Numbered from the stretch's first letter, positions 11,229 to 21,010 are shown. The stretch: 64,000 nt of DNA from Caenorhabditis remanei (GCF_010183535.1 NC_071328.1:12152001-12216000), one strand, 5' to 3'. The notes: generated by a model from the letters alone, not told the origin. Numbers and translations are program-made.

Positions 11229-11517
11229 TCAGAGGGCGGCAAGAAGGACGAATGAGGCTCCTGAAAACATAAAATTTGGCTTAGTAAAATGAAATTATCT
11301 TACCGAGTCCATAATTCAAATAGGCGGATGAGCTGGTTCCGTTTCCAGCTGGTTCACCGGTACCCTCAACTTCTGTTGCAGCGGGTGCAGGGGCTGCAGC
11401 TGGTGGAGGTCCCTGTGCGGTATTGTTTTGGCCACCTGCTGTTCCATTATTTTGTCCACGAGCGAAGATGGCGAGAAGAGCGAGAGCCATGAAGAGAATG
11501 GTTGTCTTCTGGATCAT
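11229..11517 (-). CDS. Small secreted, probably GPI-anchored protein, paralogue 1 of 3
   Basis: Two exons, 11304-11517 and 11229-11260, encode 81 residues. There is a signal peptide (MIQKTTILFMALALLAIFARG) and a low-complexity Asn/Gly/Pro/Ala middle with N-glycosylation sequons (NNGT, NNTA, GNGTSSS). The conserved C-terminus is NGTSSSAYLNYGLG followed by GASFVLLAAL and stop. The small-residue patch plus short hydrophobic tail with no cytosolic end is what a GPI-attachment signal looks like; that reading is inference. The intron splits a Gly codon (phase 1) at the same place in all three paralogues. The family is unrecognised. No enzyme domain is visible; a mucin-like surface or lumenal coat role is possible. 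Confidence 0.8.
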
Positions 11518-12443
11518 GGTTTATCCCAAGTCGGTGGAAGAATTCAGTGGAACGATGTAGAAAGTTCGAACTGAAGATTCCAGTCGAATCGTCGCTTCTT
11601 TTATACATCACCCCTTATCTGATCCCTACTTTCTTTTTTCTTTCCCACGTTACTCACTATTGTTATCAAGATTTGATCTTTTTGATAAGAAGATTATGAT
11701 TTTCAGCGTGTAATCAGAAAAAAATTCGATTGAGAGTTTTGAAAAGTTTTGAAAACCTTAACAAAAACATAGCAGTCTGTGCTGAAAATGGGTTTACAGT
11801 TAACCTCGGAATAGATCAAAAGCTTTTGACTCTATGTTGTTGAAAGGCAAGACGATATAATATGCGGAGATTTAGGCGCCGAGTATGGTTTTATAGATCA
11901 TATGAACTGGCTTTGTGTTAAAGTTGTTTTTGCTAGATTAGTTGTGCTTTTTAAATTCACACTTGCAACGGGCCAGGCCGATTTGAGATTTTTTAGCGGG
12001 ATTCAGTACAAAAATGTGAAAATATGAATTTTTTCAACTATGTTTTCAAATAACTATTTTTCATTTAATGAAGATGAGGACCAGACCATGAGTGATGATA
12101 TTGCGCACATTTTGAAATCAACAGACTGCCGATCGACAATCGAATAATCTCATTATTAAATTAGTATACAAATGAGAATGTGTTACGAAATTACGAGGAA
12201 GACTATGTTGGAGTAATTTGCATTTTTAGAATTTCGGAATGCCATCTCAATGTGCAAACTTTTGATGTGTTTCAAATACAGTATGCCACACTTGCAGTTT
12301 TTCTTTAAAAAAAATTAATTTTATAAGTGTGCCACGGTCTCTATAATTACCAATCGCCTCACAATGCCAATTGTTCATGAAGGGCATAGATAAAAAATAG
12401 AGCTCCACTTTTGTAGTTGATAACTTTTTTGTACGGGCACACA
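11518..12443. other. Intergenic; no gene seen
   Basis: Apart from the promoter of paralogue 1 (to about 11650), this stretch is AT-rich with no supportable frame. Near 12395-12435 there is a fragment of the shared core (CCACTTTTGTAGTTGATAAC, GTACGGGCAC) that looks like a broken end of a family-A element. Confidence 0.4.
11598..11620 (-). promoter_or_regulatory. GATA site plus TATA box upstream of small-secreted paralogue 1
   Basis: Read on the minus strand, AGATAAGG (11614-11620) is followed after about 8 bases by TATAAAAG (11598-11605), about 80 bases before the ATG. The same order and spacing recur at the other two paralogues. Confidence 0.65.
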
Positions 12444-12687
12444 CAGGGTTGGGAAATCCCGGGCCGGCCCGGATTCAAAACATGTGCACAATTTTTTCAC
12501 ATATTATTTCGAAAGTTTCATTAAAAATAATCAAAATGCTCCAAAGTTCTCGTGCACTTCAGTTTTTATCGATATTTCAAAACAGTCGAAAATTTGACTT
12601 TTTTGCAAAAAAAATTCAAAATTTTTTCAAAAAATTTCGAATTTCTACAGGAGCCGGGCCGGGCCGGCCCGGAACTTCCCAACCCTG
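12444..12687. mobile_element. hAT-like MITE with 8-bp target duplication (copy 1)
   Basis: 244 bp with termini CAGGGTTGGGAA and TTCCCAACCCTG, each followed inward by a GGGCCGGCCCGG-type GC palindrome. The flanks are ggcacaca (12436-12443) and ggcataca (12688-12695), an 8-bp target duplication with one mismatch. CAG-starting termini and 8-bp duplications are typical of hAT transposons. The centre is AT-rich and encodes no transposase, so it is non-autonomous. Confidence 0.8.
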
Positions 12688-12722
12688 GGCATACACTAGT
12701 CGCCAAGTATGTTTCTTTTTCA

Positions 12723-12990
12723 GGCTCCGCGACAATTCACAACTGCGACGTTTCGTAACCATTCAACTAGCAATAATTTAACCTAGTTAGGTCGAAAAAC
12801 AGTTCAGATAACTGTTTCTTCTATTTAATTATTTACAAATATGTTCCCAAGCACTTTGGTACACTCAACATTTTTTTGCTGACCCAAATATGCAAATGTC
12901 CAGTGGTTGCGAAACGTCGTGGTTGCGAAGCGTCGCAGTTGCGAAATGTCCCAGTTGCGAAGTGTCGTAGTTGTGAATTGTCGCGGAGCC
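12723..12990. mobile_element. hAT-like MITE with perfect 8-bp target duplication and sub-terminal 16-bp repeats (copy 2)
   Basis: 268 bp. The outer 22 bases at 12723-12744 and 12969-12990 are perfect inverted copies, starting GGCTCCGCGACAATTC. The flanks are ctttttca at 12715-12722 and ctttttca at 12991-12998, a perfect 8-bp duplication. Inside the right end, about five tandem 16-bp units of the form GTGGTTGCGAAACGTC run from 12901 to 12982. One to two inverted units sit at the left end. There is no coding capacity. It lies 35 bp from the preceding hAT-like MITE. Confidence 0.88.
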
Positions 12991-12998
12991 CTTTTTCA

Positions 12999-13369
12999 AA
13001 GGAGACTTTTTGAGCTGTGCACGTTGATGGAGAACATTCTCGTATTTACATAAAATTGTCAATTACAAAAAAGGTGCGACGCTCTCTTACGACCAGTACT
13101 GTATCTATTAACTAATTCCAGATCTTTGACTATAAAGTGTTTAGAAAATGTAGTCCGAAAAGTCTCAATCATTCAATTCAGCGAATCTTATAAATGTTTC
13201 CTGATTTGTCAATTCCGGATATGTTTGTTTTGGATTCTGTAAACCATGTACCGGAATGAGATATGCAATTCAAATTCAATAAAAATTCAGTGAAGAAAGT
13301 TTATTTCAAATATCTCTTCATTTCAAATGATGCTTTGAGTGTGATGCATTTTTTGATGGATTCTGTAGT
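12999..13369. other. Intergenic downstream of small-secreted paralogue 2
   Basis: No coding signal. Near 13040-13110 there is a short degenerate family-A piece (TCAATTACAAAAAAGG, GACCAGTACTGTA). AATAAA near 13280 would serve the plus strand only; no clear minus-strand poly(A) signal was pinned down. Confidence 0.3.
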
Positions 13370-13898
13370 CTAGAGAGCAACCAGAAGAACGACGGAGGCT
13401 CCTGGAAAATACACTTTTCGGTTAAGATCAAATCAAGAAAAAAGATATAGGCTTACCGAATCCATAGCTCATGAAAGTAGAGGAGCTAGTTGTATTCCCT
13501 CCTTTAACGACGTCTTCAACCTCAGCTGGAGGAGGGTCTGCGACTTGTGGAGCTGCAGTAACTCTAGGTGCAATCGGAGCTGGGGCTGGAGTTGTCTTCT
13601 TTTCTTCTTCTTCAGCTGATTCAGCTTCAGTTGTCTTCGGTTCTTCTATTGGTACTTCCGTTGTAGTTTCTTCTTCTTCTGGCTTTTCTGTGGGAGTTTC
13701 TTCTTCTTTTTCTGGTTCTTCTGTGACTTCTACTTGCTTATCGTTATCACCATCAGAACCGTCTGTCGTTGACTCCACATTATCACTTGAACCAATCGCC
13801 CAATAGTCGTCATCATCATCACTTGAATCAACCTGTGCACGAGAGATGATGACGAGTAGTGCGAAGGTCATGAAGAGAAAAGTTCTTTTGCGGAACAT
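13370..13898 (-). CDS. Small secreted, probably GPI-anchored acidic protein, paralogue 2 of 3
   Basis: Two exons, 13457-13898 and 13370-13401, encode 157 residues. The signal peptide MFRKRTFLFMTFALLVIISRA is followed by an acidic Asp-rich stretch (SSDDDDDYW). Next is a Glu/Thr/Pro-rich region (about residues 50-115) that is likely O-glycosylated. The conserved end is NTTSSSTFMSYGFG plus GASVVLLVAL and stop. The second exon is 32 nt, as in both neighbours, and the intron has the same phase and position. It is about twice the length of paralogue 1, mostly through expansion of the Glu/Thr/Pro region. The C-terminal GPI signal is inferred. The long open frame on the opposite strand here is a by-product of GAA/TTC-rich codons. 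Confidence 0.82.
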
Positions 13899-13952
13899 GG
13901 TTGATCTCAGCGATTACTGTTCGAACTGATGAATCCATTAGAAATCTTGCTC

Positions 13953-13976
13953 CTTATATTCATCGTCTCTTATCAG
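13953..13976 (-). promoter_or_regulatory. GATA site plus TATA-like box upstream of small-secreted paralogue 2
   Basis: On the minus strand CTGATAAG (13969-13976) precedes ATATAAGG (about 13953-13960) by about 9 bases, about 55 bases upstream of the ATG. CTGATAAG is the optimal site of the intestinal GATA factor ELT-2 known from C. elegans. Confidence 0.65.
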
Positions 13977-14230
13977 ATTCCCAATTTTTTCTGTGAACTT
14001 CAATCGTTTATCTCTTGATCAAGATCTAATCTTGATGACTTGAAAACTTTCGTCAGAAGCGTAGTTCTTATTTACAATCAGACGTGAAGAGAATTATCGA
14101 CATGGAATTTTGACAACATAATAAATAAAGTTAGGGCAAAGGTTCAATTAACAAATTATGAACGCGGCTCTCGTCTCGTAAAATCTATTTTTTTAAAACA
14201 TAATTCGAAAATTCGCAAAGTTATTAGCTC

Positions 14231-14336
14231 GGCACAGTTATTACAACTGCGCTCTACCAAAAAGCAGAAAGTTTGCACACAATTTTCATCGGTTTCGGTA
14301 GGGCGCGGTTGTAAGAAGCGTGCAGAGCTAATATCA
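14231..14336. repeat. Family B short palindromic MITE
   Basis: GGCACAGTTATTACAACTGC and GCGCTCTACC at the left are mirrored by GGTAGGGCGCGGTTGTAAGA and GCGTGCAGAGCTAATA at the right. The inner portion is shortened. It lies between small-secreted paralogues 2 and 3; the surrounding 13977-14888 shows no gene. Confidence 0.75.
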
Positions 14337-14888
14337 GAAAGTTGTCACCTAAAAAAATGATTTGACGTACAAACTTCAGATAAAATTTGATTATTTCAAC
14401 AAAACATGATTTCTTTACTCCAACCTCAAAGTTGGTTATCACGTCCTTCCATAATATCATTCTACAAGACGAAGAAACGTTCCAAATTGGAGAATGAAGA
14501 AGAAAAGAAAAGATTCGATATTGTTCCGAATGTTAGGGAATCCAATACGAAAGTTTGAAATAAGTCTGGAACATTCCCTAGTCAGTTAATCTTTTGACCG
14601 TCGACAACCTATACTAAAAGAAGCCTGTGGACCAATTCGATGGGAAGTTCGAACTTTGCTATTTGCTAGGACGATAACAACGACATGATCCACATGAATT
14701 GTCTCTATTCAAAATACGAAAAACGAAACCAGAGGAGCGTTTTCGCGACAGTCTTACAGCGACCCCTGCAATTTCTGCTCTGAAAAATTCACCCCAAAAC
14801 ATAAACAAAACAGTTCTTCAAAAAATCTTCATTTTTATTTCAAGTATTAGGTTGGAGGTGCAATGCCGTTGTTGATGGATACTGTAGT

Positions 14889-15220
14889 CTAGAGAGCAGC
14901 CAGAAGAACGACGGAAGCTCCTGGAATTGTCTAGTTTCAGTATTTGTAAAGAAAAGATAGAAGGGCTTACCGAGTCCGTAGCTCATGAAAGCAGAGGAGC
15001 TGGTTCCATTTCCTCCATCGGCTGGTGCTTCTGGTGCTGCTGCGTCGCTGTTTGATCCAGCATCAGCTGCAGGTGGGGCTTCAGTTTCCGGGGCGGCCTT
15101 TGGAGGTTCTGGGGTCTTCTCCTTTGACACTACTGTGGGCTCTTGAGTGGTGGACTCTTCAGCTCCGACGGTGGCCAACAAAGCGAGAGCCAGGAAGAGA
15201 ATGGTTGTCTTGCGGATCAT
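14889..15220 (-). CDS. Small secreted, probably GPI-anchored protein, paralogue 3 of 3
   Basis: Two exons, 14971-15220 and 14889-14920, encode 93 residues. The signal peptide (MIRKTTILFLALALLATVGA) is nearly identical to that of paralogue 1. The middle is Glu/Pro/Ala/Thr-rich. The conserved end is GNGTSSSAFMSYGLG plus GASVVLLAAL and stop, with the same 32-nt last exon and phase-1 intron. Conservation is concentrated in the signal peptide and the C-terminus; the middle varies freely. That is the usual pattern of surface mucin-like proteins, whose ends carry the sorting information. The family is unrecognised, and function cannot be stated beyond secretion and likely membrane anchoring. Confidence 0.82.
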
Positions 15221-15331
15221 GGTTTATCCCAACTCGGTTGAAGATTTCAGTGATTTGCGGCACGGCGCTGGATAGGAAGACGAGCGAACGATTCGAAGTT
15301 CAAACTGAGGTTTCCACTGTCGACCGCCCTT

Positions 15332-15354
15332 CTTTTATGCACCGCCCTTATCAG
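15332..15354 (-). promoter_or_regulatory. GATA site plus TATA-like box upstream of small-secreted paralogue 3
   Basis: On the minus strand ACTGATAAGGG (CTGATAAG at 15347-15354) is followed after about 7 bases by GCATAAAAGAAGG (15332-15340). The ATG lies about 110 bases further. The arrangement matches the other two paralogues. Confidence 0.65.
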
Positions 15355-15579
15355 TACCCCAGATCTACGAGGCTTTCCACGTCAAGCTGTCCCACTTACG
15401 TGAGATTTTATTCTGCTTTTTGACTTTTTTGACTTTTTGATTTTTGAAGAAAAGGAAAAAGAAAAGTCACGCCAATAATTTTTCTTTTCTTCACGTGAGG
15501 ATGAGCAAAAGATTCTGATGGAACAGCGGGTTTATGACGGCCAGGGGCAGCAGCGCGCGGCTCTCGTCTGTTTGGCGTA

Positions 15580-15705
15580 TCTGGTGGCGAATCTGTTGGT
15601 TAGGCGCGCATTGGGGGTTCGGGTCTACCTTTAAACAAAGATTTTGGGAACGCGATGGGCCCACACGAGCGATCAAGGTTCAATTCTCGACACCCCTAAA
15701 TTTTA
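15580..15705 (+). other. tRNA-like / Pol III-promoter-like segment
   Basis: TGGTGGCGAATCTGTTGG, then GGGGGTTCGGGTCTACC, resemble a tRNA D-arm and T-arm. A second B-box-like GGTTCAATTCTCGACACC follows at about 15678-15695, trailed by a T-rich run (15700-15728). It does not fold into a full tRNA by eye. The rest of 15221-15893 is 5' flank of paralogue 3 and T-rich sequence with no gene. Confidence 0.3.
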
Positions 15706-15893
15706 ATTTTTTGTTTTTTTTTTTTTTAATTCTTCAACGCTCGATTAAAATTGTGTAAACATTCATTAATTTCATGAAAACAGTCAACATTTTTTATTAA
15801 AAAAAAGAAAAGATGATTGAAAATTCAAATGAGCAAAGAGATATTTTGAATTAAATTATACCAAAAAACTATTAAAAAATCTTTTTTTTCTTT

Positions 15894-18317
15894 TTAAGAT
15901 TTCTCTCTAGCCGTCGTCATCATATCCAAATTTCGTTTCGAACCGCCCGGTGATTGTAGGTTTGTTGTGGTTCCCGTATTCAGTTCAGTCGTATATTTCT
16001 GGTATCCCTCATCCAAAAGTTCCAGAACTTTCATATAGTGATTTTCCATTGTTTGCTGGAAAAATGATATTTTGACGCTGCGTGAAAATTTCTAGTTCGC
16101 TGCGAGCGCTTACATGAACAAGTACAAAAACCATCGAAAGCAGTGATAAATCAATGAAATGAAGAGTGAAAATGATGGCTCCAGATACGTGACTCGTCGG
16201 CACTAAATCTCCGAATCCTACTGTTGAAAATGTGCTGAATGAGAAATAAATGGCATCCCAGAACACGAATTTCTCGTAACTGGCGATTCCGAGAGCTCCG
16301 AGAATCCAGAAAACGAAAAGAAGAATGAACGATTTGGTGACGGTCATTCGGACATTTACTTTATTGTTTCCGCTGGAATTTTTTGAAATTTTTGATCTTA
16401 TCAGTAGTTTTTTTTTCAGATAATGGGCAAACGCGATCCATCGCACTCCACCTAGTTGAGTTTCAGTAGAGCGCGTTTGTGTGCTTACCATATCCGAATA
16501 CACCTCGCCACTACTCCTAGCGCCCAATTACAAACTTTCAACGCGATTTTTCCATTGTGTCGGAGCACATAAATCGTCAGGGCGATTCCAATAATGACGT
16601 AGATCACTGTCACCATTTTCCCGGCTATCGTATAACAAACTAACTGACCGTAACCTGGAAAAGGTTTTAGGCATACTGTACTCCGTGGCCGGGGAAATTC
16701 GAAAGTTCAGGAATCCTAGGTCACCGTATCTTTACCTATAGTCGTAATACAAGTCAATACATAAGCTAGGCCATCCAAGTATGTTCTGATATGTTTTGAA
16801 GGGTTTGAATCCATCAATAAATCATAAATCTTTTTCAGACATTTGTTGTTTTCCTCGTTGTCCGACGGTTGCAATGGAGCGCATTTACTGGGTGCCAGTG
16901 ATTTATAGAGTTTCTTCGATTTGTCTATCAGTTCTTCTTTGTATTTCTCGAACTGAAAATTAATGGGATATTTCGAATTGCAAGTTAATGGGATATCCTT
17001 ACATTCATATCAGACTTCGATTCAATTTGCCAGAACAAAGCGGCTCCTCCTCCAATATAGAGGATGAGGAATACAAAAGCGATGATTGTGTTGAATTCTG
17101 AAATTTGTTGAGCTATGTTTTTGTAATTGACAACTATGTATCTGATTTCTCTTATAGTTTTTGAGATATGAGACGTTGAAATTACTTGTAAGTCCAGATT
17201 CTTCGCGACACTATATCTCAAGAATTTGAAGAGCTATCAAAAAGTTGTCAATTACAAAAGTGATCATTATAAAATTTTACATATTTTACTAATTGACAAC
17301 TTTTTGATAGCTGTTTTGGCTATCGAGATACACGCCTTTGAAGTCCGGACGGTAAACAGAGAGATAGAGGGCGCGCAGAGAAGTCAGACACTCTAGCTTC
17401 TCTGCGTATCTCCTCTCTCTCTCTCTCAAATCTTACTCCTTATTTTCTTTAATGTCTTCCTGAAATTCGTGGGTTTCGGTTTCTCTTTTGACTTGTCTTT
17501 CGCATGATCCACAAATGTGAAAACTGATTGTTTTCTGACTAAATGATGTGTTTCGGGCGGCACTTTTTCCATTTTTCTCTCCATAAATTTATTGATAATT
17601 CGGTCTGTGTGTCTGTGAGTCCCATCACTAAAAGTATGGAGTTGTTTGAGGTGAGAAAAGTGGAGAGGTCTTACTTTGAAGATACCGAGTTGCTTCTTAA
17701 CAAACGAAGATCTGGATTGGGACTTCGGAGTGGGTCGGGAGATCGGCTGGAAATTTGGATGGGTCTTCAATTTTAGGATAACAGGTAGAAGAGTAATAGA
17801 ATGACAAAATGAGAGAACGAAGAGAAGCTAGAGTGTCTGTCTTCTCTGCGTCTCCTCTCTGTAGTCTCTCTCTCTCTTTGCCGAGCACCGGAACAGTCCT
17901 CTTTGGAGACACGTATCTCAAAATCTAGAAAAGATATCAAAATGTTGTTAACTACTAAAATATAGAAAATTTTATAATAATTATTTTTGTAGTTGACTGT
18001 TTTTTGATAGCTTTGTAACTTCGTGAGATTTAAAGGCTTACAAAGAGCGTAGCTTTTCATATGAAAGTTCATTAAATAGTTTTCTTTGAAGTCGCGTATC
18101 TCCAAAACTAAAAGCTCTAAGCAAGAAGGACCAACTGCAAAAATGGAGATCTAGATTTGATCTACAAGAAAACAATACATTTGAAATGTTTCATAACAAG
18201 AAACTTCGAAAAAAGTTTTTACAAAAATAACAATACATTTTGAGCAGCTGATTCTCCAATTCTATTTTTTTCACCAATTTGAACAAACCTTTCTAGCCTC
18301 CTATTGTAAGCAGCCAT
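15894..18317 (-). CDS. TWK-type two-pore-domain potassium channel
   Basis: Eight exons in transcript order: 18289-18317, 17675-17746, 17437-17627, 17003-17097, 16736-16952, 16489-16654, 16114-16372, 15894-16055. The model gives 396 residues, all junctions in phase. M1 is FNTIIAFVFLILYIGGGAALF (about 98-118). The first pore has TTIGYGQ (about 199-204), with Gln where GYGN/GYGH is commoner. M2 is MVTVIYVIIGIALTIYVL and M3 SFILLFVFWILGALGIASY. The second pore has STVGFGDLVP (about 306-315), then M4 and a short cytosolic C-terminus. Such channels carry background K+ leak at the plasma membrane. The N-terminus is Ser/Arg-rich (RSPNPDLRLLRSNSVSSN), a possible phospho-regulated segment. The 29-nt first exon (MAAYNRRLE) was chosen because it has ATG, a GTTTGT donor and exactly the phase exon 2 needs. 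It is the least certain exon. Confidence 0.88.
17100..17430. repeat. Family C hairpin in TWK intron 3
   Basis: Contains TTGAGATATGAGACGTTGAA, paired TCAAAAAGTTGTCAATTACA / AATTGACAACTTTTTGATAG arms and the core GAGAAGTCAGACACTCTAGC with TTCTCTGCGT. It fills most of the 339-nt intron. Confidence 0.75.
17815..18175. repeat. Family C hairpin in TWK intron 1
   Basis: The GAGAAGCTAGAGTGTCTGTC core is followed by TTCTCTGCGTCTCCTCTC and ACACGTATCTCAAAATCTAG. Then come CAAAATGTTGTTAACTAC, TTTTTGTAGTTGACTGTTTT and GCGTATCTCCAAAACTAAAA. Confidence 0.7.
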
Positions 18318-18895
18318 GGAGAATTTCAGACTAAGAAATTTTCAGAAAATTTAATTGCAGAGTAACCCTAGATGTCAGATGGAATATGTTGGTGAGGAAG
18401 AGTTCACGGGAATAATTAAAATTTCATTGCAGTGAATTCAAAAGGCTTTTTTGAAAAATTACTAAAATTACATAGAAGTGACTTAATTAGTGTAATTAAG
18501 TAATCCAATTAATTCGCATTTCCAATGGTCTCCGTAGCAAGTCCCTCATCTCCTCAAACTACTGCAACATTGTTCGACTTTTGGTCATTTCCATTTTTCT
18601 CTCCCAACTAATCCCATTTCCTCTCTCCTTTCGTTTTTCTTCATTTCATTCTCATTTCCATTTCATTTCGTTCTTTTTTTTTCGTATCAACAGCTCATTT
18701 TCATTTCGCTCCACCCCTCCTGCTCCTTCCAAACGCATTGATTATGTGGTTTCGCAATGTTTTGGGATGGGTGGAAGAGTCAAATTGAAACAGTGAAAAT
18801 AGAACAAAATTGGAAAGCAGGAAAGCAAAACTTGACAACTTTTTGGTAGCTCTCCTAGTATTTGAGATACGCGCTTCTGAGGAGATGTATTATCT
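18318..18895. other. 5' flank of the TWK gene; no gene seen
   Basis: Pyrimidine-rich AT/CT tracts (18540-18720) without a supportable frame. A fragment of the family-C core (ACTTGACAACTTTTTGGTAG, GAGATACGCG) lies at 18830-18875. Confidence 0.35.
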
Positions 18896-18901
18896 ATATC
18901 A

Positions 18902-19034
18902 CGGCACGCTTCTTACAATCGCGCTCTACCGAAACCAAAGAAAATCGTGTGCAAAATTAAGAGACTCAGAGAAAAAGAGACATTTCTCAAGGGAATTTCG
19001 GTGGAGCGCAGTTATAAGAAATGTGCCTAGATAA
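18902..19034. repeat. Family B short palindromic MITE
   Basis: GGCACGCTTCTTACAATCGC plus GCTCTACCGAAACC is mirrored by TTTCGGTGGAGCGCAGTTAT and AAGAAATGTGCC. The inner GTGTGCAAAATTAAGAGACT and CAGAGAAAAAGAGAC are typical. It is inserted in the middle of a family-C region. Confidence 0.8.
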
Positions 19035-19039
19035 TAGCT

Positions 19040-19500
19040 GAAACGTAGAAGTAGAGGGCGCAGAGAAGCTAGAGTGTCTGACTTCTCTGTGTCTCCTCCT
19101 CGTCTCCATTTATTAGATAAGTTTTAGACTAACTCGGAGTTTCTCGGGATTTGATGTCGGGGAGAAGACGCAGAGAAGTCAGACTCTCTAGCTTCTTTGC
19201 GTCTTCCCCTCTTGTCATTTTGAATCACCTTTGAAGACGTATATCTCCAAAACAGGAAGGGTTATCAAAATGTTTTTAATTACAAAAATGTGTAAAATTT
19301 TCTGCAGATAGTTTTTGTAGTTGACACCTTTTTGATAGGTCTTCTAGTTTTTGAGATATGCGTCATTGAAGATGAAGAGCTAAAGTGAGAAAGCACCAGA
19401 GAGTCACTTCTCTTCAACGTTAAGTATCTCAGGATCTATGGGAGCTAGGACAATGTGGTCAACTACAAAAATGAAGATCAAAACTTGATATTTTCAAAAA
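19040..19500. repeat. Family C hairpins, at least two tandem units
   Basis: Two GCGCAGAGAAG...TTCTCTGCGTCT type cores occur, at 19055-19100 and 19155-19205. They are followed by ACGTATATCTCCAAAACAGG, TTTTTGTAGTTGACACCTTT, GAGATATGCGTCATTGAAG and the end AACTACAAAAATGAAGATC. Confidence 0.75.
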
Positions 19501-19722
19501 TTGTAAATTTTGTAACATGTTATCATAGGAGACACCCGCAATGGGTTCTCAAAAGTTGGCCTATTTCTACAAGATTTTCACTTTACATATATCGATTTTT
19601 GGCAATTCTTCGCGTCTAAATTTCAGAAAAAATCAGATCAATATTTCTTATTAAATCCTGTATTAAGGGTACACTTTTTACTATTTTCTCAATTGCTATT
19701 ACCTTTAAAACCGTTCTGCTCA

Positions 19723-19930
19723 TACCGTAAAACCTGTAATAGAGGCGCACCAAGCGGTGCCCCTGTTTGCAGCGGTATATCTCGGTTCCCAAAGGATATA
19801 TCAAGAAATTGTTAACTGACAAAAAATAGCTTAATATTTATAGAATATTTTTTCAGTTGAAAACATTTTCATATCTTTAAAGACATCCGAGATATGATGC
19901 TCCAAACTTTTGCTAGCGGGTATTTTTTTA
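19723..19930. repeat. Family D element, right end lost
   Basis: Begins TACCGTAAAACCTGTAATAG and GGCGCACC, as does the complete copy at 45783-45996. It shares ATATCTCGGTTCCCAAAGG and a TTTTCATATCTTTAAAGACA block. The expected right terminus CAGGTTTTACGGTA is absent. The rest of 19500-20490 has no gene. Confidence 0.65.
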
Positions 19931-20489
19931 AGTGAATTTTCATTTTTCTGATTAGAAGAAAATCCTTTTTTTTAGGCAGAATACCCTACAATTTTGACCC
20001 TCAAACTCGTACATATTGCTTCTGGAGCCATCCCCTTTTTTTCGTCTCATTTGACCTTCTCTCTCCCGTTTTTCTTCAACAATCGCCTCATTTCCATCCC
20101 TTTTTCTGCAAAAAAGTGGTTCTTTCGTTCTTTTTTCTTCTCCTCCACAAGTGACTAAGAAAATACATCAATTAAGTGGTTGCTCGACGAGCCGTCTCTT
20201 TTCTTCAAAAGACAGAGAAGGGGTCACTTTCTTAGAATTTATGTGGTGTCTCAACCGGAACGACCGAATTTTTCACTGTGAAATATGACATTTTGTCTCT
20301 CTCCGAAGGGACTTTTCACTCTCGAAACCTCATTTATTTTGAAGGGAAAAATGGGGAAGATGATGAGGGGAGGGGCGCGTTTTGGACAAAGTTTTGAGAG
20401 AAGAGCATTCAGGATTTAGAGACAATGGATAGGCTCGGTTGTGTTTAGGAGCTTGCTATATGGATAAAATATAGTCAATTTTTAAAAAA

Positions 20490-21010
20490 AGTTTTGAACT
20501 AATTGTAGATCAAGGTTAGTTCTTTGTTTTTGTAGTTGACTACTCTTCAATAACTATTCTAGGTTTTGAGATATAGGCGTTTAAAGATTGTTACCTGGAG
20601 AAAGACGCAGAGAAATTAGGGCGTCTAGTAGTCTGCGTCTCCTCTCTCTTGCTTCCAAATTTGAAAGGGTATATCTAGCGAACTTGAATGGCTAGAAATT
20701 AGCATTAAACTAGTAAACTGTAGAGAATTTTAAGGATATCATTTTTGTAGTTAATAACTATTTTGTACGGTTGCTCTCCAAAGAGTTATGAGCGTTAGAA
20801 CTGCAACTACTCGGAAACGAGAGAGCAGAGAAGTTAGACACTCTAGCTTCTCTGCGTCTAACAAAATTTGTGAAATTTTAAGGGGCACATTTTTGCAATT
20901 GACACCTTTTTGATAGAATTTCAAGTTTCAGAGATAGAGCGGTTACCATCGTAGAATCAGTAACAACTATTTGAAATCATCTATCTCAAAAACTCAAGGT
21001 TTTCTAGACT
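20490..21010. repeat. Family C hairpins
   Basis: TTTTTGTAGTTGACTACTCT, GAGATATAGGCGTTTAAAG and GAAAGACGCAGAGAAATTAG with CTGCGTCTCCTC. A second core follows at 20820-20860 (GAGCAGAGAAGTTAGACACT with TTCTCTGCGTCT) and the closing TCTATCTCAAAAACTCAAG. Confidence 0.7.

Noticed and set aside
12901..12982. CRISPR-like direct repeats
   Set aside because: The 16-bp units are directly adjacent with no spacers, lie inside a transposon with target duplications, and the genome is eukaryotic.
13471..13806. 111-codon plus-strand frame rich in Ser/Gly/Val opposite small-secreted paralogue 2
   Set aside because: It is the antisense of Glu/Thr/Pro-rich codons; no acceptor, no promoter, no recognisable protein, and the minus-strand gene explains the sequence.
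17426..17770. Uninterrupted N-terminal exon for the TWK channel over 17437-17770
   Set aside because: It has no ATG at its start. A 47-nt intron (17628-17674) with GTAAGA and TTTTAG ends gives a different upstream frame that joins the ATG micro-exon in exact phase.
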